A stretch of DNA of 64,000 nucleotides from Endobacterium cereale (GTDB lineage: Bacteria > Pseudomonadota > Alphaproteobacteria > Rhizobiales > Rhizobiaceae). Numbering within the stretch: position 1 is the first letter of the stretch; each line of letters begins with the position of its first letter. The stretch lies in contig NZ_WIXI01000022.1 of assembly GCF_009617585.1 (NCBI RefSeq), positions 372,001 to 436,000 on the forward strand. Reading direction: 5' to 3'. The notes beneath the pieces were generated by a model. The model was not told the DNA's origin and made no database searches. It saw only the letters and a list, made by a program, of their open reading frames with translations. The position numbers and the translations under genes are program-made. Below, piece by piece: positions 17,009 through 26,504 of the stretch.

Positions 17009-17638
17009 ATGTGCACAGATCGTCATACCGAAGAACAAGGTCCTCCGAAGACCCGATCAAGAAAAAGACCTATCTTTCGCCGATTCGCACGTTCACAGGA
17101 TGGTGCAGCCGCGATCGAATTTGCGATTCTGGCACTTCCCTATTTCCTGATCGTCTTTGCCATTCTGGAAACATTTATCGCCTTCATCGGCGAACAGGTG
17201 GTCTCCAACGGCGTCGAGGTCATGGCCCGAAAGGTGAGAACCGGTGAAATCCGGTCCACCTCTGCGAATGACCCTGCTTTCAAGGCCACTTTCCGGACCG
17301 CGTTCTGCAACGAGATTTCAGTTATGATCTCATGCTCGGCGGAAGAGATTGCCACCCCCAAAAGGCTTTATATCGATCTTCGGTCGTTCAGCAGTTATGC
17401 CGATATTCCAACCGCGGTACCGAGACAATCCTCGGCGCAATATGCTGACCTGAAGACTTCGGACTTCGGCTACTCTCCAGGCGGGGCCAAGAGCATCAAT
17501 ATGCTGCGTGCCTATTACCGTTGGCCTGTCCTGACCGATCTCGTGCGCCCCATGCTGACGAGCGTGCGCTCTTCAGACGGTACCGGTGACTTCCTGATCG
17601 TCGCAACAGCAACATTCCAGAACGAGGATTACCCGTGA
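17009..17638 (+). CDS. tadE: TadE-like pseudopilin (first copy)
   Basis: 209-residue TadE-family protein. A basic N-terminus (KTRSRKRPIFRRFARSQ) leads into a prepilin-like segment DGAAAIEFAILALPYFLIVFA, matching the site processed by the prepilin peptidase, then a periplasmic domain with two cysteines (FCNEISVMISCSA). TadE and related proteins are minor subunits needed for pilus assembly. The start is uncertain: ATG 17009 has no good ribosome site, and GTG 17003 and TTG 16997 are also in frame. The next gene overlaps its stop by 4 bases. Confidence 0.85.
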   Translation: MCTDRHTEEQGPPKTRSRKRPIFRRFARSQDGAAAIEFAILALPYFLIVFAILETFIAFIGEQVVSNGVEVMARKVRTGEIRSTSANDPAFKATFRTAFCNEISVMISCSAEEIATPKRLYIDLRSFSSYADIPTAVPRQSSAQYADLKTSDFGYSPGGAKSINMLRAYYRWPVLTDLVRPMLTSVRSSDGTGDFLIVATATFQNEDYP

Positions 17639-18294
17639 GCGACACCTTGCCGGTGGCTGCAGTTGACCACAATCACGCCACGCCTCCCATTTGCGCGAAG
17701 AAGATGAAGCATTCAGGCGTTTTTCTGCGTTTTCGCGATTATCTTCGTGATCGGCGCGGTGTTGGTGGCGTTGAATTCGCCATTCTGGCACCGATCCTCA
17801 TCGCCACCTATTTCAGCTGTTTCGAGTTGACGATCGGCTTCAGCTTCGCAAAACGCGCAGCTCGAGCAACAGGTACGGTCGGCGACCTTGTGGCGCAGCA
17901 GTCCACGGTCAATAAAGCGTTTCTCACGACCATGACCAATGCCGCGAAAAGTATTTTCGCGCCCTATGATGTCGATGGACTGACGGCGACCGCAAAAAAT
18001 CCGCTGAACCTTAAGATCACCGGTATTCAGATCGATGATGCCGGCACTGCAAAGGCTCTTTGGTCCTGGCAGCGAACCGGCTCCGCTCCTTATACGGCGG
18101 GCTCTTCCGTTACCGTCCCGAAGGAACTGAAGATCGCCGGTACATTTCTGATACGCACGGAGCTGACGGCATCCTATCCCCTCATGCTTTTCCTGCCAAC
18201 GACCTTCTCCCCCGAAAACCGCGCGATCTCGATGAACCGCGAGATTTTTTACCAACAGAGAACGGGTGACAAGATTACCTGCAGCGATTGCTGA
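17635..18294 (+). CDS. TadE/TadG-like pseudopilin (second copy)
   Basis: 219-residue protein starting at GTG 17635 inside the tadE stop (GTGA), so translation is coupled. After a cytoplasmic leader comes the prepilin-like helix GVGGVEFAILAPILIATYFS, then a periplasmic domain ending in a cysteine pair (KITCSDC). It lacks the von Willebrand A domain of a full TadG, so TadF-like is equally apt. It is the last pilus gene before deoB. Confidence 0.85.
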   Translation: MSDTLPVAAVDHNHATPPICAKKMKHSGVFLRFRDYLRDRRGVGGVEFAILAPILIATYFSCFELTIGFSFAKRAARATGTVGDLVAQQSTVNKAFLTTMTNAAKSIFAPYDVDGLTATAKNPLNLKITGIQIDDAGTAKALWSWQRTGSAPYTAGSSVTVPKELKIAGTFLIRTELTASYPLMLFLPTTFSPENRAISMNREIFYQQRTGDKITCSDC

Positions 18295-18367
18295 TCAGAC
18301 CGATATCACGGACAAGGCCCGTGCCTTTGCCAACTCGAACGTCAGGCTGTATGTAGCGACAATCATA

Positions 18368-18414
18368 CCGGATCGCCGACGAGGCGTCCGGTGCTACAGC
18401 TGCCGGAGGATCGA
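18368..18414 (+). promoter_or_regulatory. deoB leader: hairpin and ribosome site fixing a TTG start
   Basis: A hairpin CCGGATCGCC / GGCGTCCGG (18368-18391, one bulged T) is followed by GGAGGA at 18405-18410, 4 bases before TTG 18415. The GTG at 18391 lies inside the hairpin and has no ribosome site. Confidence 0.6.
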
Positions 18415-19635
18415 TTGGCGCGCGCTTTCCTTTTCGTTCTGGATTCCTTTGGCGTCGGCGGCGCCCGCGATGCCGCAAAATATAATGACGAAGGCGCCAA
18501 CACGCTTGGCCATATTGCGCAATTTTGCGCGGCAGGTGCAGGCAACCATGCCGGCCTGAGAGAAGGCCCCCTGAAACTGCCGAACATGTCCTCTCTCGGC
18601 CTGCTGCATATCGCCAAGATGGCAAGCGGCGAGTTTCCAGCTGGAATGCCCATCCCGGAGCGGGTTTTTGGACTGCATGGTGCCGCAGGTGAAGTGTCTC
18701 GCGGCAAAGATACGCCATCCGGTCACTGGGAGATTGCCGGCACGCCCGTCATGTTTGACTGGGGCTATTTTCCAGCCGAGGGAGATGCTTTTTCCGAGGA
18801 ACTGGTCACGGCGATCTGCGAGGAAGGCCGCGTACCGGGCATTCTCGGAAATTGCCATGCCTCCGGCACCGATATCATCCTCAAACATGGCGTGGAACAT
18901 ATCCGCACCGGCAAGCCGATCTGCTACACCTCAACCGACTCCGTGTTCCAGATCGCCGCACATGAAAAATACTTTGGCCTGGAGCGGTTGCTGGAACTGA
19001 GCAATACCGTCAGAAGGCTCCTCGATCCGCTCAATATCGGCAGGGTCATCGCGCGACCTTTCATCGGTGAAACGCCTTCGACATTCGAGCGTACAGGAAA
19101 CCGTCGCGACTTTTCCGTACCTCCACCGGAAGACACGCTTCTTGACCGGCTTATCGCTGCCGAGCGCAAGGTTCTGGCCGTTGGCAAGGTGGGCGACATC
19201 TTTGCACATCGCGGCGTCAGCGAGGTCATCAAGGCCAATGGCAATAAGGCACTGATGGACCGGACGCTGGAAGCCATCGACCGGGCCGGACATGGGGATC
19301 TGGTGTTCACCAATTTCGTCGATTTCGACATGCTCTACGGACACCGCCGCGATGTTGCAGGCTATGCGGCCGCGCTGGAAGAGTTCGACAGGCGACTTCC
19401 GGAAGTGCATGCCAGAATGAAACCCGGCGACCTGCTGATCATGACCGCCGACCATGGATGCGACCCTACATGGCGCGGCACCGACCATACACGTGAACGC
19501 GTGCCGGTGATGGCGCTCGGCCCCGGGATACGTGCCCGCGATATAGGCATTCGCCACACCTATGCCGATATCGGTGAGACGATTGCCGCCCACCTTGGAA
19601 TTGCATCCGGCAAATACGGACGGAGTTTTCTGTAA
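18415..19635 (+). CDS. deoB: Phosphopentomutase
   Basis: 406-residue alkaline-phosphatase-superfamily enzyme interconverting ribose-1-phosphate and ribose-5-phosphate (and the deoxy forms), linking nucleoside phosphorolysis to the pentose phosphates. The start at TTG 18415 gives [19 protein letters not shown], the usual DeoB N-terminus with a metal-binding Asp. The serine/threonine nucleophile region is [15 protein letters not shown], and further metal ligands are in [12 protein letters not shown] and [19 protein letters not shown]. It overlaps add by one base (TAATG), so it begins a deoB-add-upp unit. Confidence 0.96.
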   Translation: MARAFLFVLDSFGVGGARDAAKYNDEGANTLGHIAQFCAAGAGNHAGLREGPLKLPNMSSLGLLHIAKMASGEFPAGMPIPERVFGLHGAAGEVSRGKDTPSGHWEIAGTPVMFDWGYFPAEGDAFSEELVTAICEEGRVPGILGNCHASGTDIILKHGVEHIRTGKPICYTSTDSVFQIAAHEKYFGLERLLELSNTVRRLLDPLNIGRVIARPFIGETPSTFERTGNRRDFSVPPPEDTLLDRLIAAERKVLAVGKVGDIFAHRGVSEVIKANGNKALMDRTLEAIDRAGHGDLVFTNFVDFDMLYGHRRDVAGYAAALEEFDRRLPEVHARMKPGDLLIMTADHGCDPTWRGTDHTRERVPVMALGPGIRARDIGIRHTYADIGETIAAHLGIASGKYGRSFL

Positions 19636-20657
19636 TGGTATTTGAGACGGCGAACATGCTGAAGGCGGAAATTCATTGCCATATCGAGGGTGCGGCATCG
19701 CCGGAACTGACCTTGAGCCAGGCGCAAAAATACGTGGTCGATATCAGCAACATCCTGCGTGACGGCAAATATGTCTGGTCGGATTTTGCCGAGTTTATCG
19801 TCTGTTACGATGCAGTGGCATCGCTGTTTCGCACGCAGGCGGATTATGCACTGCTGACAGAAACCTACATGACCGAACTTGCCTCCATCAACACGATCTA
19901 CAGCGAGATCATCGTTTCGCCCGATCATGGTGACCGCATCGGCCTTGGCGCCGACGCCTATATCGCCGGCATCTGCGACGGCATTTTCGCCGCCAAGGAA
20001 AAGACCGGGATCGAGGCGCGTATCATCGTGACCGGCGAACGCCATTTCGGCGTCAACCGGGTGGTCGGTGCCGCTGAATATGCCATGCGGGCAAAAAATC
20101 CACTGGTGACCGGGTTCAACATGGCCGGCGAGGAACGCATGGGAAAGGTCGCCGACTACGCGCGCGCCTTCGATATTGCCCGCGATGCCGGGCTTGGCCT
20201 GACCATCCATGCCGGCGAGGTCTGCGGTGCCTTCAGCGTCAGCGATGCCCTGAACATCATCAAGCCATCGCGGATCGGACACGGCGTGCGCGCCATCGAG
20301 GACGAGAGCCTGGTGGAGCGGTTGGCGGAAACCGGTGTCGTACTGGAGGTCTGCCCGGGATCGAATATTGCTCTCGATGTCTATCCCGATTTCCAGGCGC
20401 ATCCGCTGCGTCGCTTGAAGGATGCCGGTGTTCGGGTGACGATCAATTCCGATGATCCGCCATTCTTCAAAACCTCGCTTGCGCGGGAATACGACATCGC
20501 ATCGAACGAAATGGGCTTTGGCCGCGAAGAGATCGATGCCATGACCCGAACGTCGCTGGAGGCTGCCTTTGTCGATGACGCGACACGTGACGCCCTGCTG
20601 GCACGTTTTGACGCATATGTGCAAACCGGTGTGAAAGCGGCGGTGAAAGACACGTGA
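19635..20657 (+). CDS. add: Adenosine deaminase
   Basis: 340-residue zinc hydrolase converting adenosine (and deoxyadenosine) to inosine. Metal and catalytic residues are visible: HCHIEG near residue 15 (first two zinc histidines), IHAGEV (catalytic Glu), RIGHGVR (His) and NSDDPPFF (Asp). Length is normal for the family. A second ATG at 19656 would give [12 protein letters not shown] and is possible. Adenine deaminase or a related purine deaminase cannot be excluded from sequence alone, but the neighbours deoB, upp and punA fit adenosine. Confidence 0.9.
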   Translation: MVFETANMLKAEIHCHIEGAASPELTLSQAQKYVVDISNILRDGKYVWSDFAEFIVCYDAVASLFRTQADYALLTETYMTELASINTIYSEIIVSPDHGDRIGLGADAYIAGICDGIFAAKEKTGIEARIIVTGERHFGVNRVVGAAEYAMRAKNPLVTGFNMAGEERMGKVADYARAFDIARDAGLGLTIHAGEVCGAFSVSDALNIIKPSRIGHGVRAIEDESLVERLAETGVVLEVCPGSNIALDVYPDFQAHPLRRLKDAGVRVTINSDDPPFFKTSLAREYDIASNEMGFGREEIDAMTRTSLEAAFVDDATRDALLARFDAYVQTGVKAAVKDT

Positions 20658-20723
20658 ACGCTTGGATTCCGTTTTCGTCCGTGACAGAAGAGGAAAACAC
20701 CAACATTCCCGGAAGGCACTCCC

Positions 20724-21353
20724 ATGAACGGCGTCACCGTCATTGACCATCCGCTCGTCCAGCACAAGCTCACCATCATGCGCAAGAAGGAAACCTCGAC
20801 GGCCGGTTTCCGCCGGTTGCTGCGCGAGATTTCCATGCTGCTGTGTTACGAGGTCACGCGCGATCTCGAGCTGACACTCGAAACCATCGAAACGCCGATC
20901 ACAGAAATGCAGGCGCCGATCGTCGAAGGCAAGAAACTGGTTTTCGTTTCGATCCTGCGCGCCGGCAACGGCCTGCTTGAAGGCATGCTCGAGCTGGTGC
21001 CATCGGCCCGCGTTTCGCATATCGGCCTTTATCGCGACCACGATACGCTGCAGCCGGTCGAATATTATTTCAAGGCACCGGACAGTCTCGACGAGCGCCT
21101 GATCATCGTCGTCGATCCCATGCTGGCGACCGGCAATTCTGCCATCGCTGCGATCCAGAAGCTCAAGGAACGCGGCGCGAAAAACATCCGTTTCCTTTGC
21201 CTTCTCGCCGCTCCAGAGGGCGTCAAGAATTTCCAGGAAGCCCATCCGGACGTGAAAATCTATACGGCCTCGATCGATAGCTACCTTAACGAGAAGGGCT
21301 ATATCGTGCCCGGTCTCGGCGATGCCGGCGACCGTATGTACGGCACCAAATAA
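20724..21353 (+). CDS. upp: Uracil phosphoribosyltransferase
   Basis: 209-residue enzyme making UMP from uracil and PRPP, full length for the family. The PRPP-binding loop is [16 protein letters not shown] (about residues 129-144); the uracil-binding C-terminus is [18 protein letters not shown]. It lies 66 bases after add and is followed by a rho-independent terminator, closing the plus-strand salvage unit. Confidence 0.96.
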   Translation: MNGVTVIDHPLVQHKLTIMRKKETSTAGFRRLLREISMLLCYEVTRDLELTLETIETPITEMQAPIVEGKKLVFVSILRAGNGLLEGMLELVPSARVSHIGLYRDHDTLQPVEYYFKAPDSLDERLIIVVDPMLATGNSAIAAIQKLKERGAKNIRFLCLLAAPEGVKNFQEAHPDVKIYTASIDSYLNEKGYIVPGLGDAGDRMYGTK

Positions 21354-21388
21354 GCCGTCATGTTTTCTTAACCGCGTTACCAGATTGG

Positions 21389-21420
21389 CGGCTCGCAGAT
21401 CATTCTGCGGGCCGTTTTTT
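21389..21420 (+). terminator. Rho-independent terminator of upp
   Basis: Stem CGGCTCGCAGA / TCTGCGGGCCG (one wobble) with a 4-base loop, followed by TTTTTT. Confidence 0.9.
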
Positions 21421-21471
21421 ATTGTTTCGAGCGCTATCCTCGACACCAAATTTGATCAGGCAGAAACAGAC

Positions 21472-21993
21472 ATGCTCCTGCGTACGACTATATTTGCCTC
21501 CGTCGCCGTCGTGGCCGCCACGCAGGTTCCGCGCCTGTTCGAGCATATGCAGCAACGCCAGCCGGAAATCAGTGCCAAGCAGAACGTGGTCACGCCGCAA
21601 GTGCAGAAAGCCGCCTTGCCCAACGGCCGGATCAGCCTCAAGGCGGACGGGCGTGGGCATTTCTTCGGCACATTTCAGATGAATGGCAAGTCCATTGAGG
21701 GTTTGGTCGATACCGGTGCTTCGACGATCGCTATCAATGAAACGACGGCGCGCCGGCTGGGCTTTACCGGAAATGGGCTCGATTTCCGTTACAAAGTCGA
21801 TACTGCCAATGGCCGGACGGATGCTTCAAGGATCATCCTCGACCGGGTCGAGATCGGCACGGTTCGTGTGCGCAATGTCGAAGCCATGGTTCTGCGTGAC
21901 AAGGCTCTGAGCGGCACGCTTGTCGGCATGAGTTTTCTGTCGAAGCTTCGATCCTATCAGGTCCAGGATGGCGGTCTGACACTGGTGCAGTGA
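21472..21993 (+). CDS. Retropepsin-like aspartic protease, membrane-anchored
   Basis: 173 residues. An N-terminal hydrophobic segment (LRTTIFASVAVVAATQV) anchors or exports it; a linker of about 40 residues precedes a single-domain aspartic protease fold (clan AA) with VDTGASTIAINETTARRLG as the catalytic Asp loop and GTLVGMSFLSKL as the second family motif. It is thought to act as a homodimer. It fits the TIGR02281-type proteins of alphaproteobacteria, whose substrate is unknown. Its stop directly abuts the convergent stop of deoA. Confidence 0.85.
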   Translation: MLLRTTIFASVAVVAATQVPRLFEHMQQRQPEISAKQNVVTPQVQKAALPNGRISLKADGRGHFFGTFQMNGKSIEGLVDTGASTIAINETTARRLGFTGNGLDFRYKVDTANGRTDASRIILDRVEIGTVRVRNVEAMVLRDKALSGTLVGMSFLSKLRSYQVQDGGLTLVQ

Positions 21994-23304
21994 TCAGCCG
22001 ATCCGCTTCAGAACCGTCTGCGTTTCTGCCGGCGCGTCATCCGTGATCATGAATAGCCGCGCCACCTCACCCGCAATACGTTCCGCATCCTCTTCGTTGG
22101 CGGCATGAACAAACGCGATGGGTTGGCCTTTCACAACCTTCGTCCCGAGCGGCAGAAGGCCATCAAGACCGACACGGTGATCTATTGCATCCGATGCGCG
22201 GCGACGCCCTCCCCCCAGTTCCACCACCGCCATGCCGAGCGCTCGCGTCTGACACTGGGCAAGATAGCCGTCGCGAACTGCAGGTACAAAAACCTTCACC
22301 GGGGCAGCCGGGAGATAATTGTGTGAGCGCTCCAGAAAATCCGATGGTCCACCCAGTGCATGGACCATACGGCCAAACACCTCTGCCGCGCGGCCGCTCT
22401 GTAGCGCCGACCTTGCGGCCTGCTCGCCGTCGGACAGGCTTGCTACAGCACCCGACTGCACCAGCATTTCCGCAGCAAAAGCGAGAACCACTGTCTCCAG
22501 TCGGGTACCCGCCTTGGAGCCCTTCAGGAAATCAACACAATTGACGATTTCCAGCGCATTGCCGGCAGCATCCGCCAGCGGCTGATCCATGTCGGTGATC
22601 AAGGCTGAAGTTGGGACACCTGCGCCAATGGCGACATCGACAAGGGAGCGGGTAAGATTTTCGGCGTTCGCCAAATTGCTCATGAAGGCGCCACTACCAA
22701 CTTTCACGTCCATCACCAGCGTCTGCAGCCCGGCCGCGAGCTTCTTGGACAGAATGGAGGCGGTGATCAATGGTACGGATTCTACAGTCGCCGTGACGTC
22801 ACGAATGGCATAAAGCCGCCGATCGGCTGGGGCGAGATCGGACGTCTGGCCGATGATGGCGCAACCGATCTCATCCACCGTACGGCGCAGCAGCTTCTCA
22901 TCCGGCATGATGTTGTAGCCGGGTATGGATTCCAGCTTGTCCAGCGTGCCACCGGTATGACCGAGGCCACGGCCGGAAATCATCGGCACCGCCAAGCCGC
23001 AGGCAGCAGCGATCGGTGCCAGCATCAATGAGACATTGTCGCCGACACCGCCGGTGGAGTGTTTGTCGGCAATCGGCCGGGTGACATCACCCCAGGACAG
23101 CACATCACCGCTGTCACGCATGGCAAGTGTCAGCGCTATGGTTTCATCCCGCGTCATGCCGCGAAAGAACACGGCCATGGCAAAGGCCGCCACCTGCCCC
23201 TCGGAGATGCGGTCCTCGCTCATGGCGCGAATGAAGGCGGCGATCTCGTTGGCCGAGAGCACCTCGCCATCACGCTTGCGACGAATGATCTCCTGCGGGA
23301 TCAT
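21994..23304 (-). CDS. deoA: Thymidine phosphorylase
   Basis: 436-residue enzyme splitting thymidine or deoxyuridine with phosphate into base and deoxyribose-1-phosphate. The nucleoside phosphorylase family signature DKHSTGGVGDNVSL is near residue 83, and the pyrimidine-binding segment is SGRGLGHTGGTLDKLESIPG. Length equals E. coli DeoA (440). Last gene of the minus-strand salvage run, six bases after deoC. The two stop codons with the convergent protease gene meet as TGATCA, leaving no intergenic space. Confidence 0.96.
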   Translation of the reverse strand: MIPQEIIRRKRDGEVLSANEIAAFIRAMSEDRISEGQVAAFAMAVFFRGMTRDETIALTLAMRDSGDVLSWGDVTRPIADKHSTGGVGDNVSLMLAPIAAACGLAVPMISGRGLGHTGGTLDKLESIPGYNIMPDEKLLRRTVDEIGCAIIGQTSDLAPADRRLYAIRDVTATVESVPLITASILSKKLAAGLQTLVMDVKVGSGAFMSNLANAENLTRSLVDVAIGAGVPTSALITDMDQPLADAAGNALEIVNCVDFLKGSKAGTRLETVVLAFAAEMLVQSGAVASLSDGEQAARSALQSGRAAEVFGRMVHALGGPSDFLERSHNYLPAAPVKVFVPAVRDGYLAQCQTRALGMAVVELGGGRRRASDAIDHRVGLDGLLPLGTKVVKGQPIAFVHAANEEDAERIAGEVARLFMITDDAPAETQTVLKRIG

Positions 23305-23310
23305 GCCAGC

Positions 23311-24081
23311 TCAGTAACCGCCGGATACGCGGGCCGACCCACTGCCCGACAGAACCGCGAGAATGTCGTCCAGCAGGCTGGACGCGCCAAACCGGAAGGT
23401 CGACGGCATGATCCAGTTAGCACCCATGATGGTTTCGGCGGAACGCAGATAAAGGTCTGCATCGGCAACCGTGCCAACACCACCGGCCGGCTTGAAGCCA
23501 ACGCGCTTTTTCGAATCGCGGATGACCTGCAGCATGATATCGGCCGCTTCCAGCGTGGCATTGACGGCGACCTTGCCGGTCGAGGTCTTGATGAAATCGG
23601 CACCGGCCTCGATGGCCAGTTCCGATGCCCGGCGGATGAGCGCACGTTCCTTCAACTCGCCGGTCTCGATGATTACCTTCAGGCAAGAATTCGGGCACGC
23701 ACTTCGCACGGCCTCGACCATGGTTGTCACGGCAGCTTCATCGCCAGCGACGAAGGCGCCATAAGGGATAACCAGATCGATTTCGTCGGCACCATCGGCC
23801 ACGGCCTGTTCGGTTTCCTTCACGACTTCGGCGACCGGCAACGCACCGGACGGGAAATTCACGACGGTGGCGATGCGCACCATGTGCCCTTCACCCAGAA
23901 TGGAGCGGGCATGCGCAACAAAACGCGGCCAGATGCAAATGGCGGCACTGTTACCATAAGGTGTCTGCGCGCGCAGGCACAGGTTTTCGATTGCGGCATT
24001 GTCGCAATCGTCGCGCAGGTTGGTGAGGTCGAGAAGCGAAAGCGCAAAAGACGCCGCCTCGCGTGGGCTTTTAAGCTCCAT
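23311..24081 (-). CDS. deoC: Deoxyribose-phosphate aldolase
   Basis: 256-residue class I aldolase cleaving deoxyribose-5-phosphate to acetaldehyde and glyceraldehyde-3-phosphate. The Schiff-base lysine is in DFIKTSTGKVAVNAT, and the second conserved lysine is in KPAGGVGT. It belongs to the longer E. coli-type DeoC group. It is followed by deoA and separated from punA by 230 bases that carry a dyad, so it may have its own promoter. Confidence 0.96.
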   Translation of the reverse strand: MELKSPREAASFALSLLDLTNLRDDCDNAAIENLCLRAQTPYGNSAAICIWPRFVAHARSILGEGHMVRIATVVNFPSGALPVAEVVKETEQAVADGADEIDLVIPYGAFVAGDEAAVTTMVEAVRSACPNSCLKVIIETGELKERALIRRASELAIEAGADFIKTSTGKVAVNATLEAADIMLQVIRDSKKRVGFKPAGGVGTVADADLYLRSAETIMGANWIMPSTFRFGASSLLDDILAVLSGSGSARVSGGY

Positions 24082-24174
24082 GGTCAGTACCTCCGAAGTT
24101 CATGCATGGGCCCGAAAATCGAAGCTGATTTCGGACGGCGAGATAGGCAGATTCTAAGTCTTACAGCGGCGTTG

Positions 24175-24194
24175 ATGCGTCCTTTATGACGCAT
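24175..24194. promoter_or_regulatory. Dyad ATGCGTC-N6-GACGCAT upstream of deoC
   Basis: Perfect 7-base arms (24175-24181 and 24188-24194) in the 230-base gap between punA and deoC, about 95 bases before deoC. It is a candidate operator for a deo regulator, or an intercistronic hairpin. The rest of the gap shows no gene. Confidence 0.4.
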
Positions 24195-24311
24195 GGCAAT
24201 GCAAACGGCGGAAATCTGTTGGGAAGCCATATTTACCACCCGATCGCCGGCTGGCAACCCGGTGAGGCCATCCATTTCCAAGCAGTTGAAATCAATCAAT
24301 GATTGGGAATA

Positions 24312-25121
24312 TCAAACCGGTTGCTGAAACATTTCGGCTAGGATGGATGCAAGGCGCGCACCACCGATCGGTGCCGTATCCTTGGTTTCCTCATGGCTCA
24401 ATTCGGCGCCCGTCATGCCGGCCGCAAAGTTGGTGACCACGGAGGCGGCTGCAACTTTCAAACCGAAATAACGCGCGAGAATGACTTCCGGCACGGTGGA
24501 CATGCCCACGGCATCCGCACCCAGAATACGCGCCATGCGGATTTCCGCCGGTGTTTCGAAACTCGGGCCGGAAAACCACATATAAACGCCGGAAAACAAT
24601 TGCGCACCGCGGCGGATTGCAGCGTTGCGCATGGCAGTGGCCAAATCCGCATCATAGGCGTTGGTCAAGCCGACGAAACGGCGATCGCTGGCTTCACCGA
24701 TCAGCGGGTTCATGCCGGAATAGTTGATGTGGTCGGTGATCTGCATGACCGAACCGGGCGGCATGTCCTCGCGCACCGAACCTGCCGAATTGGTGAGGAT
24801 CAGCGCCTGCACGCCGAGACCCGCCAGAATCTCGATCGGCGCACGCATGGCATTGGCATCGCCATGTTCGTAATAATGGGTGCGACCGGACAGCATGATG
24901 ACAGGCTCGCGGCCGAGATAACCGGCCACCAGTTCGCCCGCATGACCGCTGACGCCGCCCTTCGGAAAGCCAGCCAAATCCTCATAAGGAATGCGGATCG
25001 GATCCGTCACTTCATTGACGATCGGCCCTAGGCCGGACCCAAGCACGATCGCATGGCGAGGCACGAGGCCGTTCAGGCGCTCGACGAGAAGATCGATGAC
25101 GCTGTTCAAACCCTCGGTCAT
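24312..25121 (-). CDS. punA: Purine-nucleoside phosphorylase (trimeric type)
   Basis: 269-residue phosphorylase of the inosine/guanosine class. Motifs: phosphate loop VLGSGLGP, SGRTHYYEHGDANAM, FSGPSFETPAEIRM, VGMSTVPEVILA, and the base-binding Asn in VVTNFAAGM. It releases the base and ribose-1-phosphate, which DeoB then isomerises. It follows cdd by 13 bases in the minus-strand operon. The symbol xapA or deoD is also used for such genes in rhizobia. Confidence 0.93.
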   Translation of the reverse strand: MTEGLNSVIDLLVERLNGLVPRHAIVLGSGLGPIVNEVTDPIRIPYEDLAGFPKGGVSGHAGELVAGYLGREPVIMLSGRTHYYEHGDANAMRAPIEILAGLGVQALILTNSAGSVREDMPPGSVMQITDHINYSGMNPLIGEASDRRFVGLTNAYDADLATAMRNAAIRRGAQLFSGVYMWFSGPSFETPAEIRMARILGADAVGMSTVPEVILARYFGLKVAAASVVTNFAAGMTGAELSHEETKDTAPIGGARLASILAEMFQQPV

Positions 25122-25134
25122 TACCTGCCCTCTT

Positions 25135-25527
25135 TCAACCGATGACGTCGGTCTTGAAGGAAAAGGGCAGCAGTTCTTCCATCGTCATGGTCTTCTGCAC
25201 GCCCTGTTCGTCGCAGAGATAAACGCGGGTATCGGGACCGGCAAATTCGGCGATCTTCTGACGGCAACCGCCGCAGGGCGGGCAGAGCGCCAGTTTTTCG
25301 GCAATCACGGCGATTTCCCTGATGCGGCGACCACCGCCCATGACCATGGCACCGATTGCCGTCGGTTCGGCGCACCAGCCCTGGGGAAATGACAGGTTCT
25401 CGATATTGGCGCCGACATAGACCTTTCCGTCCTCGGCGCGGATGGCCGCGCCGACGGGAAATTTGGAATAGGGCGCGTAGGCACGGCCCATGGCATCGCG
25501 TGCTGCTTCGAACAGATCATGCGCCAT
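25135..25527 (-). CDS. cdd: Cytidine deaminase
   Basis: 130-residue homotetrameric zinc enzyme turning cytidine and deoxycytidine into uridine forms. The catalytic Cys-Ala-Glu is in GWCAEPTAIGAMV, and the zinc cysteines in PPCGGCRQKIAEF. It is one base from the upstream permease gene, so translation is closely linked with the importer. Confidence 0.95.
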   Translation of the reverse strand: MAHDLFEAARDAMGRAYAPYSKFPVGAAIRAEDGKVYVGANIENLSFPQGWCAEPTAIGAMVMGGGRRIREIAVIAEKLALCPPCGGCRQKIAEFAGPDTRVYLCDEQGVQKTMTMEELLPFSFKTDVIG

Positions 25528-25528
25528 A

Positions 25529-26500
25529 TCAACGCTCCTTCACATAAGGCACGCCACCAGCCTTGGGCGGGTGGGCGATGCCGATGAAACCGGCCAGAAG
25601 AACGCAGGTGAGAACATACGGCATGACCTGAAAGGCCTGCACGGGAACTTCGCCGATGCCCGGCACCGGCTTGCCCTGCATGAAGTTTCCAACGGCATCG
25701 AGGAAACCGAACAGAAGGCAAGCGAACATCACCGGCACCGGCTTCCACTTGGCAAAGACCAAAGCGGCGAGCGCGATATAACCCTTGCCGGCCGACATGT
25801 TGTTGATGAAAGCAGCGGACTGGGCAATCGAAAGATAAGCGCCGGCAAAGCCACCCAGAAAACCGGTAACGACCAGAGCGCGGTAACGCAGCCATATGAC
25901 CGAGATACCGGCCGTATCGACCGCCGCCGGATTCTCGCCGACGGCGCGCAGGCGCAAGCCGAAGCGCGTGCGATAAAGCACCCACCAGGACAGAGGGACT
26001 GCGGCAAAAGCCAGATAAGTGAGAATATTGTTGCCCGAAATGACATTGGCATAAAGCGGACCAATGATCGGCACATCTCTCATGACATCAACGCCGGGCA
26101 AAATGATCGGCAGAAAGCGCGCTTCACCTGCAAGGCTCGGTGTGCGCCCCCCCTGATTAAACCAGGCCTGGGCAAGAACGACCGTCAAACCTGCGGCGAT
26201 GAAGTTCAGTGCCACGCCGGAGACGATCTGGTTGCCGCGATTGGTGATCGAAGCAAAGCCGTGAATGAGCGAAAACACAATCGAAATGCCAATGCCGCCG
26301 AGCAGGCCGATCCAGGCATTGCCGCTGACATAGGCGAGACAGGCGGCAGCGAAAGCGGCGGCCAGCATCTTGCCTTCAAGACCGATGTCGAAAATGCCGG
26401 CCCGCTCGGAAAACAGGCCTGCAAGTGCCGTAAAGATCAGCGGGATCGACAGCCGGATGGTGGAGCCGAGAATGCTGACAAAGATATCGAAATAATCCAT
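25529..26500 (-). CDS. Nucleoside ABC importer permease (second)
   Basis: 323-residue BPD_transp_2 family permease, about eight to ten membrane segments, with the family stretch FNFIAAG-like VALNFIAAGLTVVLAQ and GVNPAA-like AVGENPAAVDTAGIS. The start at 26500 (MDYFDIFVSIL) has a purine-rich GGGGGAAG site; the open frame extends 30 codons upstream only over the neighbouring gene. It pairs with the permease encoded four bases upstream. Substrate (nucleosides) is inferred from the salvage genes in the same operon. Confidence 0.9.
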   Translation of the reverse strand: MDYFDIFVSILGSTIRLSIPLIFTALAGLFSERAGIFDIGLEGKMLAAAFAAACLAYVSGNAWIGLLGGIGISIVFSLIHGFASITNRGNQIVSGVALNFIAAGLTVVLAQAWFNQGGRTPSLAGEARFLPIILPGVDVMRDVPIIGPLYANVISGNNILTYLAFAAVPLSWWVLYRTRFGLRLRAVGENPAAVDTAGISVIWLRYRALVVTGFLGGFAGAYLSIAQSAAFINNMSAGKGYIALAALVFAKWKPVPVMFACLLFGFLDAVGNFMQGKPVPGIGEVPVQAFQVMPYVLTCVLLAGFIGIAHPPKAGGVPYVKER

Positions 26501-26504
26501 GGCC

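Noticed and set aside
19560..21449. 629-codon minus-strand frame opposite add and upp
   Set aside because: Antisense to two clear enzymes; composition is that of a reverse-frame shadow.
24084..24299. 71-codon minus-strand frame between punA and deoC
   Set aside because: Covers the dyad region, has no ribosome site and no recognisable pattern.
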